DNA of 64,000 nt from Meridianimaribacter flavus (GCF_004366715.1 NZ_SOQZ01000007.1:62001-126000); one strand, 5' to 3'; positions 8,640 to 18,473 are shown, counted from the stretch's first letter. Notes: generated by a model not told the origin, from the sequence alone. Numbers and translations: made by a program.

Positions 8640-10496
8640 ATGGAATATCTTTTAAAATCATCAGCCATAATTGTACTTTTTTATTTGTGTTATAAGCTAT
8701 TCTTACAACGCGAAACCTTCTTTACATCTAATCGTTGGTTTTTAATTACAGGGTTATTTACAGCAATCGCTATTCCATTTATTGTTATTCCTGTTTATGT
8801 TGAATACACTCCTGTAACTCAAAATTTTATTACTGTTGGAAAAATTATTGAAACGCAACAAACCGAACAAGCTTTTAACTACATGCAACTACTCCCATTA
8901 GCTTACAGCATTGGAGTTGTAGTATTGTTACTAAAGTTTGGAATAGAATTATTCTCTTTATTCTCTTTATTAAAAAAGAACAGCCTTGAAAAAAGTGAAA
9001 ATCATTATTACATAAAAACAAGTAAAAGCATCGCTCCTTTTTCATTTTTCAACTATATCGTTTACAACCCTTCTCATTTTAATCCTGAAGAGCTTAAACA
9101 TATTATCAATCATGAAAAAGTGCATTCAAAACAATTTCATTCAATTGACATAATAATTACCCATCTTGCCACTATACTCTTTTGGTTCAACCCTTTTATG
9201 TGGTTGTACAAAAACGCGCTACAGCAAAACCTAGAATTTATTGCAGACCAAGAAGCTCAGCATGTTTCATCATGTGAAAAAAGTTATCAAATGCTATTAA
9301 TAAAAGCAAGCACAAACAGCAATCAATTGGCATTAGCCAACAATTTTTATACTTCATTAATCAAAAAACGAATAGTTATGTTACACAAATCAAAATCGAA
9401 CAAATTAAGAGCTTGGAAATATATATTAATACTTCCTGCTTTAGCTTTATTTTTAATGAGCTTCAACACTAAAACTGTTTATATCGAAAAAGTAATTCCT
9501 ATTGAAACACCAATAATTGATTACGCTACAGTTGAAGGTTTAGACGCTATTGAACAACCTAAAGTTGCTACAACACAAAAACAAACAAAAGCAATAACTG
9601 CGACTGCTAAAGAGACATCAACCAAGAAAGTAGCTGCTGTAAAATCAAAAACCACTAAAAGTACAACATCTATCTTAGCAGATACTGAAATGTTTTTAAT
9701 TACTAAAGATTTCACTGATGCTGATTTTGACAATTTAAAATCTAAGCTGGAAAGCAATGGTGCTTCGGTAAAATTTAAAGGCATAAAACGCAACAAAAGC
9801 AATGAAATAACTGCCATTAAAATTGATATTGAATACAAAAATTCAAATGCTAATTATCATGTAAAAGGAGACGAACCAATAGCAGATATTAAAATTGCAC
9901 TTGACGAAGACGGTAAAAGTGTTGCAATTGGCCATGTAGAAAACAGCTTAAAAAACATCCATTTTGTATCTGATGATGGTAAAGTAAAATTCAGCCAAAA
10001 CAATAGTAACAATGTAGTTTTCATTTCAAAAGATGATGATAACGTACATGCTGACAAAAAAGTTATTGTAAAACAAAACGTTAAAACAACCACCAACGGA
10101 AAAAGCAATACTGTTATTGAAATTAAAACCGATGATGACAATGTTCAAGTTATAGAATTAAACGAAGACACAGATAACGAAGAGAATGTTTTTGTTGTTA
10201 AAAAAGATAAGGACAATGTTTGGGTAACAAAAGATGTAAAAACTATTGTATTAACTGATGAAGATGGTAAAGATGTTGAAATTATAGCTTCTGAAAACGG
10301 TAACAATACTTTTGCTTATAGCAATGGCAATCCTTTATTTATTTTAGACGGAAAGGAAGTTTCAAGAAAGGAATTGAAAGACATTGATCCAAAAACAATA
10401 AAAGAGGTTGAAGTTCTTAAAGGCGAAAAAGCTGTAGAAAAATATGGAGACAAAGCCAAAGATGGTGTTGTCATTATCATTACAAAGAAAAACTAG
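8640..10496 (+). CDS. BlaR1-type M56 metallopeptidase with C-terminal plug-like domain
   Basis: The 618-residue protein has membrane helices near residues 8-22, 35-53, 85-108, 170-190 and 262-276. The zinc motif HEKVH (158-162) is followed by E199 in NLEFIADQEA, as in M56 peptidases. Residues 280-560 form a long, low-complexity, Asp/Lys/Asn-rich periplasmic region with repeats of DDDNV type. The last 55 residues (LFILDGKEVS to VVIIITKKN) look like the plug domain of TonB receptors and not a penicillin-binding sensor. It probably senses an envelope signal and cleaves BlaI. The penicilloyl-serine domain of true BlaR1 is absent. Confidence 0.85.
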   Translation: MEYLLKSSAIIVLFYLCYKLFLQRETFFTSNRWFLITGLFTAIAIPFIVIPVYVEYTPVTQNFITVGKIIETQQTEQAFNYMQLLPLAYSIGVVVLLLKFGIELFSLFSLLKKNSLEKSENHYYIKTSKSIAPFSFFNYIVYNPSHFNPEELKHIINHEKVHSKQFHSIDIIITHLATILFWFNPFMWLYKNALQQNLEFIADQEAQHVSSCEKSYQMLLIKASTNSNQLALANNFYTSLIKKRIVMLHKSKSNKLRAWKYILILPALALFLMSFNTKTVYIEKVIPIETPIIDYATVEGLDAIEQPKVATTQKQTKAITATAKETSTKKVAAVKSKTTKSTTSILADTEMFLITKDFTDADFDNLKSKLESNGASVKFKGIKRNKSNEITAIKIDIEYKNSNANYHVKGDEPIADIKIALDEDGKSVAIGHVENSLKNIHFVSDDGKVKFSQNNSNNVVFISKDDDNVHADKKVIVKQNVKTTTNGKSNTVIEIKTDDDNVQVIELNEDTDNEENVFVVKKDKDNVWVTKDVKTIVLTDEDGKDVEIIASENGNNTFAYSNGNPLFILDGKEVSRKELKDIDPKTIKEVEVLKGEKAVEKYGDKAKDGVVIIITKKN

Positions 10497-10510
10497 ACAC
10501 CCTTATACAA

Positions 10511-10546
10511 ACAAAAAAGCCCAAACTTAAATTTGGGCTTTTTTGT
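10511..10546. terminator. Bidirectional Rho-independent terminator
   Basis: ACAAAAAAGCCCAAA pairs with TTTGGGCTTTTTTGT around a short AT loop. Both strands end in T runs, so it serves the convergent M56 peptidase and endonuclease genes. Confidence 0.85.
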
Positions 10547-12501
10547 TATTCTACTATAATTTTCTTAACAATTGTTAGTTCCTCTGAGACTATGTTAAGC
10601 AAATACATACCAGGAGAAACGTTAATATTCAAATACGAATTCCCTCCTGAAATACTTTCAGTATAAACCTTACGACCATCAACAGCAAACACCTCAACAC
10701 TTGCAGGATTATTAATTCCTGAAATATGAACACCTCTGCTTGTTGGGTTAGGATACACCTTTACTTGAGTGACATCGACATCATCTATTCCAAGTTCTTG
10801 ATTCCAAACTTGCCCTACCATATTTCCCCAAATGTATTCCACTAAATCAGGTTGATCTATAAATGGATTTCTATTAAATTGCCATTGATACACCACATTG
10901 TTTCTGTTCATTTCAAAATCATCAGGTGGATCATTTCTGTGCCAATCTAAAAGCGTAGCTAAGTCCCCAAATTGTCCTGTCAACCCTTCTGGAAAACCAT
11001 TTACAATTTCTAAACCATTATATCTAACAGCCATGTAAAATACGCTTCTTGCAACATCTCCTTTAAAGCCACCTAAAGTTCCTGAAGGTCCATTGTACTC
11101 TCCATAAAATTGGTTTCCTCTACTACTATTTTCTGGTCCATCAACTGCTCGTAGTGCATGAGCATCTGAGTTTCCATGACGAAGAGAATCTGCTGTGGTG
11201 TTCCAAAATATATCAATTCCGTCACCAACTTCATCTTCTTCAATACTATCAAACCCTCCTCTAGACCTTGGAAAAGTATGTTCTCTATTCCAAGTTCCTA
11301 CATTATTAGAAGTGGTTTGAAAATCTAATTTCGCTCTTCCTTGTTCTAGATACACTAACCAAACCTGGTTACTGTTTTCAGGGTTTTGGTCGGCCTCTTT
11401 TAAAATATCAATTACATCAGTATACGTTTGAGCTCTGACCACACCTTCTTCAGCAATAATATCTTGTAACGCTTGTCTTAACGCTGTATCAGACAACTCG
11501 TCTAAACTATTGTAATATCCACTAGGCTGTGTACTTTCTACAACACCATATGTTGGGTTTATTGGAGTTCCAAAAGGAGCAACAGTAAAATCATTATCAA
11601 TAACTCTAATTTTTATAAAATTATTAAATGGGATATAAGGAGGTTCTAGACCTAAAAATCGAATTAATAGCTCTTCATCACCTTCATCAATAGCATCGTC
11701 AACAATAGTTATTGTAGTAGTTACAGCGTTTTGTCCATTTGGAATAGTAACAGTTGTGGTTCCTGTAAAATCTGAAGTATCAAAAGTTCCATTGTTTAAA
11801 GTAAAATTAAACTGAAAATCTTCAGTAACGTTTTCTTGCGCTGTAAAAGTGATATCAAACGTGTCTCCTTCTCCATACTGCGTTAGCGCAGTTGAAATAC
11901 TAATCGCATTAAACACAACTCCTCCACCTTCATTTAAAGCTCTTGGAGTTGGTGTTGTTGCTGTATACGAGCCATCATCATTTCTTTGAATAGAATTTGT
12001 ATTGTTTGAAGCACCTTCGCTAATCTGTTCAGTTAAACCTAAAAGCGCCATTAAATTAGTATCGTCACTATCATTAGTATCATAAGCCAACGCATCAATT
12101 AAATTGATTTGAGTTGCTAGAGTACCTTCAGGAAAATCGGTATCGTCTCCTAAATAAATAGCAACTGCATCAGCTCCATTTTGAATAACATTAGGTGAAA
12201 TTAAGAACTGAGGAAAAGGAGTTACAGTACTACTACCTATTAACAATAAACCATTAACATCAGTAACTGCACCATCTAAATCAATAGTCATATAACTAGA
12301 ATCTCCTCCAGAAGAAGAACCATTAAAAAACACCAAAACATAACCGTTTAAAGAAAAGTTTGGTGTATCAGACTTTAACTCAACAAACTCTTGGTCATCT
12401 ATTCCTGGTGTATCACAGTCCAACTCATTAATCACAACTTGACTAAATAATGTTGTACATGCAAAAAAAAGTAAAATGACTGCTAGTAATTTTTTTTTCA
12501 T
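10546..12501 (-). CDS. Secreted endonuclease I with lamin-tail and Calx-beta domains and type IX sorting tail
   Basis: With the ATG at 12501 the product has 651 residues and the signal peptide MKKKLLAVILLFFACTTLFS. A lamin-tail domain (about 22-165, VVINELDCDTPGIDDQEFVEL) comes first. A Calx-beta domain (about 195-300, ending TTTITIVDDAIDEGDEELLI) follows. The endonuclease I core is at about 320-570, with the nuclease motif WNREHTFPRSRGG and GNSDAHALRAVDG. A type A type IX sorting domain ends the protein (VKVYPNPTSRGVHISG to MYLLNIVSEE, then KKIIVE). It should degrade extracellular DNA for nutrients. An upstream in-frame TTG at 12519 is less likely as the start. Confidence 0.88.
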   Translation of the reverse strand: MKKKLLAVILLFFACTTLFSQVVINELDCDTPGIDDQEFVELKSDTPNFSLNGYVLVFFNGSSSGGDSSYMTIDLDGAVTDVNGLLLIGSSTVTPFPQFLISPNVIQNGADAVAIYLGDDTDFPEGTLATQINLIDALAYDTNDSDDTNLMALLGLTEQISEGASNNTNSIQRNDDGSYTATTPTPRALNEGGGVVFNAISISTALTQYGEGDTFDITFTAQENVTEDFQFNFTLNNGTFDTSDFTGTTTVTIPNGQNAVTTTITIVDDAIDEGDEELLIRFLGLEPPYIPFNNFIKIRVIDNDFTVAPFGTPINPTYGVVESTQPSGYYNSLDELSDTALRQALQDIIAEEGVVRAQTYTDVIDILKEADQNPENSNQVWLVYLEQGRAKLDFQTTSNNVGTWNREHTFPRSRGGFDSIEEDEVGDGIDIFWNTTADSLRHGNSDAHALRAVDGPENSSRGNQFYGEYNGPSGTLGGFKGDVARSVFYMAVRYNGLEIVNGFPEGLTGQFGDLATLLDWHRNDPPDDFEMNRNNVVYQWQFNRNPFIDQPDLVEYIWGNMVGQVWNQELGIDDVDVTQVKVYPNPTSRGVHISGINNPASVEVFAVDGRKVYTESISGGNSYLNINVSPGMYLLNIVSEELTIVKKIIVE

Positions 12502-12519
12502 ATTAGGGAGTTTTTGCAA

Positions 12520-13051
12520 ATGTACGCATCAATTTAACTAGAATACATTTTGGGGTTTACCAAATCATTAATTTTAACATAAAATGAGCTAAAAACTACA
12601 TCTATCTTTATTGGTTCGTATTTATATTTTTACTAACTCAAAAAGATGAAAAGCTAAAAAAACAGCCTTTTTATAACCAAAATCCCCTTGGTTTTATTTT
12701 TCACCTTCAAAAAAGCCCTACAATTATTACAATTTAAAACAAAAAACCATTTAAAAATTACAATATAAAACTTCATTTAAGACAAGTCACATATAAATTG
12801 AAACATATATGATTTTTTTACTTATCAATTAGAAGTTAATTTCATCGATTTTCATTAAAACACTTGGAGGATAGATTTCTAAAAATATATATTGAAAACT
12901 CAATCAAAAAAACAAAGATTTTTTAACAACCAAAAACCAAGAAATTATGATGACAATTGCTAAAATTTTAATTGATATTATTTTCAGTTAAGTACAACCC
13001 TAACAAAAATATAAAACTTAGTTCTAGAATAAGTTTTACTATTTTTGCTAA
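12520..13051. other. Long AT-rich intergenic stretch without a supported gene
   Basis: About 530 bp lie between the endonuclease gene and a 50-codon gene. I see AT-rich sequence with stops in all frames and one 14-codon hydrophobic frame at 12947 that I do not trust. There is no convincing terminator or RNA fold apart from the promoter-like box at 13040. It may hold the endonuclease promoter, but no TAnnTTTG box stood out. Confidence 0.5.
13040..13047 (+). promoter_or_regulatory. Candidate -7 box of a leaderless gene (TATTTTTG)
   Basis: TATTTTTG fits TAnnTTTG and ends four bases before the ATG at 13052. That places the predicted transcript start at or next to the start codon. No clear TTG -33 element is present. 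Confidence 0.4.
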
Positions 13052-13204
13052 ATGAAAAAGCAAGTCTTCAAAACCTTGGCAACAGTTAACAAAGCTTTAC
13101 TACCAAGCTTCACTAAGCGAAAACTCGACATTACCAAAGCAAGTAAACTCCAATTAGCAATTATTGCTTGGAGAGCTTATGTTACAAAAAATGCTTTGGG
13201 TTAA
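13052..13204 (+). CDS. Conserved-looking small protein of 50 residues
   Basis: An ATG at 13052 opens a 50-codon frame beginning MKKQVFKTLATVNKALLPSF and ending AWRAYVTKNALG. It is basic, with an amphipathic first half and the hydrophobic patch LQLAIIAW. I recall similar flavobacterial proteins of this length, sometimes labelled as SsrA-binding-like without good reason, so I give no function. The stop abuts the stop of the convergent TonB receptor gene. A -7-like box lies just before the start. Confidence 0.6.
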   Translation: MKKQVFKTLATVNKALLPSFTKRKLDITKASKLQLAIIAWRAYVTKNALG

Positions 13205-15718
13205 TTAAAAGTACACTCTAAAAACTGCATTGGGAGTTATACCCAACGAGTGTTGAATAGATTGTGTTACCGAATTATTTTCCAAACTGTAAAACTTATT
13301 GATTTGGTTTTCTTTGTTGAGAACATTCCATACTGAAAGTCCTAAATGGGAATTTACTTTTTCAGAAATCTTCAAATTATATATAGCAGAAACATCTACT
13401 CTTAAATAGTCTTGTAGGTTACTGTTGTTTGATGCTTCGTAATTAATTTCACCATCACTTATTGGATTTAATACCATAGGATTTGTTGTTGGTTTACCTG
13501 AATGCCAATTTAAGCCTGCTGAAACCTTAAATCTATTTGAAGAGTACGTTGTGCCAAAAGTAATTGCATGCCTAATATTATAATTACTAGGAAAAACTGT
13601 TTCTTGTAAAGATTTGAATTCATAATTGTTATCCATAAAGGAGTAACTCAACCAAGCACTTACTTTATCAAATCCTTTTCTAAGTAAAACATCAAGACCT
13701 TTTACCTCATAGCTTCCTGAAGTCCTAGAAAGTTCATATTGATTTTGAAACCCTTGACTGCGTGAAGTTATTCCATCAACATTCTTATAATATCCTTCTA
13801 AACTTAATAACCATCCTTTTTTTGAAAAACTTACTCCTGTAGAAACTTGTTTACTTGTAATTACAGGAATATTGTCATCATTAGAAAGTTGCCATCTACG
13901 TTTTTCAATTCCAAAAAAATCGTTCTGAACATTTATTACCTGAGACGTGTTTTGGTGTTTAAACTCTCCAAGAATTTCAAACGTAAAATCCTCAAGAAAA
14001 CGCTGACTAAAACTGAGTCTTGGCTCCCAAATTGTTTTTTTAAACTTGTCAATATAATTAAACCTTACTCCTGCATTTATATTCGTATTTCTATTAGTTG
14101 AAGTATAACCAAATTGCGAAAACACACCGTGAGTTCTAACAACCTCTGAGACCAATAGTTTGTATAGCGGATTATCAACATCATCTAGATTAGTTACTTC
14201 AGTTTCTACAAAATGGTATCCGCTCAATAACTGCATTTTTGGGTTTAGCTTGTAATTTGAGATTAACTTTAAGCTCGTTTCAGACACCACGTTCTCTTGT
14301 AAATATCTTTGCGAATCTAGTATATTTACATTTACGGCTTTTAATTTGTAATCTGTTTCATAAACCTCAAGAGCGGTTTTAAACTTAGTATTCCACTCTC
14401 TATCATATCGTATTGCACCAGCAATACTATTTTGGGTTAAGCTACTTTCTCTTGAGTCTTCAACACCATTTACCATAGCATTTTCATTAAACAGCAGCCT
14501 GTTTGATACTGTTATAAAATTAAGTCTTAGTTCATCTTTTTCACTTATTTTATAAATCCATCGAAGCGATGCGTCATAAAAGTCAAACTCTTTATCAGAA
14601 TTAATAATATCTCCCATATTTGTTTCCACCTCAGTATTTTGCGAAATACGATCAAAAAACTCATTGTAAGTTGGTGTTTTTATAAAATCGCTAATTGATT
14701 TTCTGGCAGCAAATTGAAAAGACGATTTTTTTCCTATTGGCACATCGGCAAATCCATTAACATCAGTAAGATTAGCTCCTAAGCTTCCTTTAAACTTTGT
14801 ATTCAGTTCTCTTTCGGTTTTCATATCAATTGTACCCGAAACTCCATCTGTTAAAACCACATCAGTTCCATTTTTAACCAAACTAACGCTTTGTGTAATT
14901 TGAGGGTTATACATAGAAATAAGCCCGAAAAAGTGACCAGATTGGTACATTTTTATATTATCCCAAAGCAACAAATTTTGGTCATGTGCTCCACCTCTAA
15001 TACTTATATTTGACACTGTTTCATTAATACTCTGAATACCAGGAAACGCTTGTACTGACTGCAAAACATCAGTATCTATAACACCTGGTAAAATATCAAA
15101 CTCGTTAAAGTTTATTTGATATGTTCCGTTATTAAGTTTTTTAATACCATGAGTAATAAAGTTTGAAATAATTACTTCTGAAAGTGATTCAAAATTTGGG
15201 ATTAACTCAACAGTTTCACAAGTCCTAGAAAGAAGCTCTTTAATTGGCTTTTGTAGTGTTTTACAACCTAGATACCTAACAGTTATAGTTTTTGCTTTTA
15301 AAGGCAGCTCCAACTCAAAAAAACCATTATCATCACTAACAATTAAAACAGATTCGCTCTGTATTGTTGCATTACCTAAAGGTTGCCCTTCTTTGTTTTT
15401 TAAATATCCACAAATGATAATAGATTGTTTTGCAGTTACTAAAACAAACTGGTTATTTGTGAGTGAAAAGATTAATTGGGTATTATTCTCAAGGTATTGT
15501 AATGCATCTTGCAAAGATACATTTTGAGGTGGCGGAGCAATAAAAATATTATCCACTAAATCTTGAGCATAATTGAATTGTACGTTATAACTCTGTTGTA
15601 AATTTTGAATTATTTGAGCAAGGGATTGTTGTTCTTTACTATCTTGAGCATTTATGGTAAGAACAGTAAAAAATAGAAACCAAAATAGTAAAAACCCTTT
15701 TTTAATTCTTCTTTGCAT
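13205..15718 (-). CDS. TonB-dependent receptor with STN signalling domain (FecA-like, FecR partner)
   Basis: The 837-residue outer-membrane protein has a signal peptide and then an STN domain (about 28-95, SLAQIIQNLQQSYNVQFNY to NNQFVLVTAK). This domain touches an anti-sigma factor in the periplasm. A carboxypeptidase-regulatory-like domain (about 100-175) follows, with a plug (VLQSVQAFPGIQSINETVSN) and a beta-barrel to the terminal FRVYF. It is the last gene of the sigma/FecR/receptor set, and its start overlaps the fecR end by 17 bp. No SusD gene follows, so the ligand is more likely a siderophore, metal complex or protein fragment than a polysaccharide. That is inference. Confidence 0.88.
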   Translation of the reverse strand: MQRRIKKGFLLFWFLFFTVLTINAQDSKEQQSLAQIIQNLQQSYNVQFNYAQDLVDNIFIAPPPQNVSLQDALQYLENNTQLIFSLTNNQFVLVTAKQSIIICGYLKNKEGQPLGNATIQSESVLIVSDDNGFFELELPLKAKTITVRYLGCKTLQKPIKELLSRTCETVELIPNFESLSEVIISNFITHGIKKLNNGTYQINFNEFDILPGVIDTDVLQSVQAFPGIQSINETVSNISIRGGAHDQNLLLWDNIKMYQSGHFFGLISMYNPQITQSVSLVKNGTDVVLTDGVSGTIDMKTERELNTKFKGSLGANLTDVNGFADVPIGKKSSFQFAARKSISDFIKTPTYNEFFDRISQNTEVETNMGDIINSDKEFDFYDASLRWIYKISEKDELRLNFITVSNRLLFNENAMVNGVEDSRESSLTQNSIAGAIRYDREWNTKFKTALEVYETDYKLKAVNVNILDSQRYLQENVVSETSLKLISNYKLNPKMQLLSGYHFVETEVTNLDDVDNPLYKLLVSEVVRTHGVFSQFGYTSTNRNTNINAGVRFNYIDKFKKTIWEPRLSFSQRFLEDFTFEILGEFKHQNTSQVINVQNDFFGIEKRRWQLSNDDNIPVITSKQVSTGVSFSKKGWLLSLEGYYKNVDGITSRSQGFQNQYELSRTSGSYEVKGLDVLLRKGFDKVSAWLSYSFMDNNYEFKSLQETVFPSNYNIRHAITFGTTYSSNRFKVSAGLNWHSGKPTTNPMVLNPISDGEINYEASNNSNLQDYLRVDVSAIYNLKISEKVNSHLGLSVWNVLNKENQINKFYSLENNSVTQSIQHSLGITPNAVFRVYF

Positions 15719-16619
15719 GAATTACAACAAGGTTATCAGAGCTCAGTTCAAAGGTCATATCCATAGGTTGAGTAATGGATAATAATGCACTTTCTAAATC
15801 ATTATGCATAAAGCCTCCTGTAAATATACGATTAACATTTACATCTTTAAACGTAACCTCAATATTATACTGTCTCTCTAACTCTGCCAAAACTTCTTTA
15901 AAAGGCACTGAAACAAACTCACTAATATTTTCTGTCCATTTTGGTTTTATTGAAGTAGTAGTCGTTTCAGTAAACATATTATTAAGGATTCTATAACTAT
16001 CTCCTGCTTGTAAAAGTCTTGATATGGTATCTGACACAACCTTAACTTTACCTTCAAAACAAACCACTTCAAAGTAGTTACTACGTTGTTTAACATTAAA
16101 CTCTGTTCCAACAACAGTTACTAGTCCTTCTTGGGTTTTTACATCAAACTGACCTCCTTTTGAAACTTTAAAATAAGCTTCACCATCCAATTCAACCAAC
16201 CTGTTCTCCTTCCAATCTTTTTTATTGAATGAGATAGTCGAATACGCATTTAAACTAACCAAAGAAGCATCAGGCAATTCAATGGTAGTCTTTTCACTAG
16301 CTAATGTTTCTATTTGAGTATTTGGATTAAAAACAAATAGAAAATAAATACCGAAAGCAATGACTAATACACTAGCTATTCGCATCAAGTATTTTCTAGT
16401 ATTAAGCATGTAAACAGGTTTTTTATTTTGAGCTTCTAAGGCTTTGGTTTTAAACACTTCAAAAGAATCTACTTTTGAAAATTTTGATGCTTTAAAAGCT
16501 TTTGCAGAAGTTATTATTTCGTTATAAAAATCAGCATCTTCTAATTTTGAAAAAGCTTCACGCTCTTCATGCGTCAGTTCATTTCTTAACCATTTATGCA
16601 ATAGGTAGTCTTTATCCAT
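15702..16619 (-). CDS. FecR-family anti-sigma factor
   Basis: The 305-residue protein has a cytoplasmic N-terminal part (DKDYLLHKWLRNELTHEER). A single membrane helix (YLMRIASVLVIAFGIYFLFVF, about 78-98) follows, then a periplasmic FecR domain (TIELPDASLVSLNAYSTISF, GEAYFKV, GTEFNVKQRSNYFEVVCFEG). The C-terminal part (FKEVLAELERQYNIEVTFKD) is an STN-like module that would pair with the receptor. It passes ligand occupancy of the receptor to the sigma factor. It lies 45 bp after the sigma gene and overlaps the receptor gene. Confidence 0.92.
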   Translation of the reverse strand: MDKDYLLHKWLRNELTHEEREAFSKLEDADFYNEIITSAKAFKASKFSKVDSFEVFKTKALEAQNKKPVYMLNTRKYLMRIASVLVIAFGIYFLFVFNPNTQIETLASEKTTIELPDASLVSLNAYSTISFNKKDWKENRLVELDGEAYFKVSKGGQFDVKTQEGLVTVVGTEFNVKQRSNYFEVVCFEGKVKVVSDTISRLLQAGDSYRILNNMFTETTTTSIKPKWTENISEFVSVPFKEVLAELERQYNIEVTFKDVNVNRIFTGGFMHNDLESALLSITQPMDMTFELSSDNLVVIHAKKN

Positions 16620-16664
16620 TAACCATCATTTTATATATAACAACTTAACCCTAATTAATCCTGA

Positions 16665-17198
16665 TTATTTAATTTTAAAATCATCCAATCCTTCTTTCAA
16701 TTTGTCAAATGCTGAATAAATTCTATACTCAACAACTTTCTTGGTAACGTCTAACATTTCAGCTATTTCAGCATGTTTTTTACCTTCAACTTTACTTAGC
16801 AAAAAAGCGACTCGTTGCTCTTCGGTTAAACTCTCCAGTACAGCTTGGTAACGCTCAAAATACTGTTCCTTCTCAAGTAAAAATTCGGGAGTTTCGTTTG
16901 TATATTTCTTAGGTGTTTCTTTTTCAAATTTCATCACCACTTTTTGATGCTTTATTTCATTCAACATCATGTTATTGGCAACAGTGAATAAAAAAGATTT
17001 TGCTTTACTTAATGTTACTTTTTTACAATTATCCCATAATTTCATAAAAGCATCTTGCGCTTTATCACTAGGGTTGTACTGAGCTCCATATTTATAAAAT
17101 AAAAAGTCGTTTAAGTCTTTTGAATACTTATTATAAACACGTTCAAAAACAGTTTCTTCGCAGATATTTTCTTTTAAATCTTTTGACAATTTGAGCAC
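16665..17198 (-). CDS. ECF-type RNA polymerase sigma factor (FecI-like)
   Basis: This 177-residue sigma factor has region 2 (VYNKYSKDLNDFLFYKYG, QDAFMKLWDN, AKSFLFTVANNMMLNEIKHQ) and region 4 (LTEEQRVAFLLSKVEGKKHA, EIAEMLDVTKKVVEYRIYSA). It is first in the operon with fecR and the STN receptor. The divergent lipoprotein gene at 17287 starts 88 bp away, and neither gene shows a TAnnTTTG box in that gap. Transcription of one or both by this sigma factor itself would explain that; it is a guess. Confidence 0.92.
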   Translation of the reverse strand: MLKLSKDLKENICEETVFERVYNKYSKDLNDFLFYKYGAQYNPSDKAQDAFMKLWDNCKKVTLSKAKSFLFTVANNMMLNEIKHQKVVMKFEKETPKKYTNETPEFLLEKEQYFERYQAVLESLTEEQRVAFLLSKVEGKKHAEIAEMLDVTKKVVEYRIYSAFDKLKEGLDDFKIK

Positions 17199-17286
17199 TT
17201 TAATTGCCTAAATGTATATAAATATTTTTTAAAGTGTTCAGGAGTTTTTAAAACTGAGTTGTTTAATAATAAACATTGCTTATAAA

Positions 17287-18363
17287 ATGAAATTACAATT
17301 AAAAACCTTTTTTCTACCACTACTAGCTTTAGCTATTTTAGCTACATCATGCCGAAAAGAAGAAGTAGTATTTGAGCAAGCTCCAGAAGAAGAAACTCTA
17401 GTAGCCGGATCAGTCGTTGCCAATTTAATGCAACGCACTGCTATGAATGATGGCTCTAATGATAATATTATTGATAACGCCAATTGTTTTAATGTTGAAC
17501 TTCCTGTAACGGTTATTGCCAATGGGCAAGAACTTGTAATTAACACTACTGATGATTATGAAGCTATAGAAATCATTTTTGATGATAGCGACGATGATAT
17601 TGACTCTCTTGAAATCATTTTTCCTATTACAATCATTTTTTCTGACTTTAGTCAAACTACAATAAACAACATAAGTGAACTACAAAACTTTGCAAATGAC
17701 TGTAATGGTGAAAACCAATATGACGATGACATTGAATGTTTAGATTTTCAATACCCTATTACAGCTTCTTTTTTTAATACAAACAATGAAATTATAAACA
17801 CTGTTACTTTCACAAATGACTTCATGTTGTTTGATTTTATTGATGAAATAGATGAAGATGATTTAATTACTATTGGGTTTCCTATCACTGTTGTTTTACA
17901 GGACAACACCGAGATTACGATTAGCAATTTTACTGAACTCGAAACAACAATAAACGCTTATGCTGAAAGTTGCGATGAAGATGATGACAATGATTACAAT
18001 GATGACGATTGCGACAATTGTTCTCCTGTTGAATTAGTGAATATACTTACAAGTTGCAATAGTTGGATTGTTGATAAACTAGAACGAAATGATAATGATT
18101 ATGACGATTTATATGATGGTTATACATTTCAGTTTTATGAAGAAGGCACTGTTTATGCTTATTATTTAGGAACTACATACAACGGAACATGGTCAACTAA
18201 CGGTAGTGAAAACGATATAACAGTAACAATAAACATTACAGGTTTACCATATTGTAATAACGATTGGGTTTTACATGAAATCCAACAATATTCTGGGGAA
18301 ACCAAAGTAGATCTTAGAGTTGGTGGTGAAGATAGATTGAGATACGAGAGTACTTGTAATTAA
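17287..18363 (+). CDS. Acidic lipoprotein with a tandem Cys-bounded module, divergent from the ECF operon
   Basis: The 358-residue protein has a lipobox (LAILATSC, Cys22) and a very acidic mature part. Two similar modules are visible: residues 67-139 (Cys67 to Cys139, ELPVTVIANG, IIFPITIIFSD, NNISELQNF) and 151-229 (Cys151 to Cys229, QYPITASFFN, IGFPITVVLQD, SNFTELETT). A Cys/Asp linker (DDDNDYNDDDCDNC) follows. Residues 257-358 resemble the lipocalin-like end of many Bacteroidota lipoproteins (SWIVDKLE, TFQFYEEGTVYA, YNGTWS). The Asp-rich parts could bind Ca2+. It may be the surface partner or target of the divergent sigma/receptor set. Confidence 0.7.
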   Translation: MKLQLKTFFLPLLALAILATSCRKEEVVFEQAPEEETLVAGSVVANLMQRTAMNDGSNDNIIDNANCFNVELPVTVIANGQELVINTTDDYEAIEIIFDDSDDDIDSLEIIFPITIIFSDFSQTTINNISELQNFANDCNGENQYDDDIECLDFQYPITASFFNTNNEIINTVTFTNDFMLFDFIDEIDEDDLITIGFPITVVLQDNTEITISNFTELETTINAYAESCDEDDDNDYNDDDCDNCSPVELVNILTSCNSWIVDKLERNDNDYDDLYDGYTFQFYEEGTVYAYYLGTTYNGTWSTNGSENDITVTINITGLPYCNNDWVLHEIQQYSGETKVDLRVGGEDRLRYESTCN

Positions 18364-18473
18364 AAATACACTTAGTGATTGTGTTAGCCAAAGGAAAAGA
18401 TTAATTGAAAAAGAAAAGTTCCACTATTATTTGTTTTTCCTAAAAGCACAACTAAGTTCTTAGATTGATGTTT

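Noticed and set aside
12947-12991. 14-codon hydrophobic frame in the long intergenic stretch
   Set aside because: Too short, no promoter or conservation clue, and AT-rich sequence yields such frames by chance.
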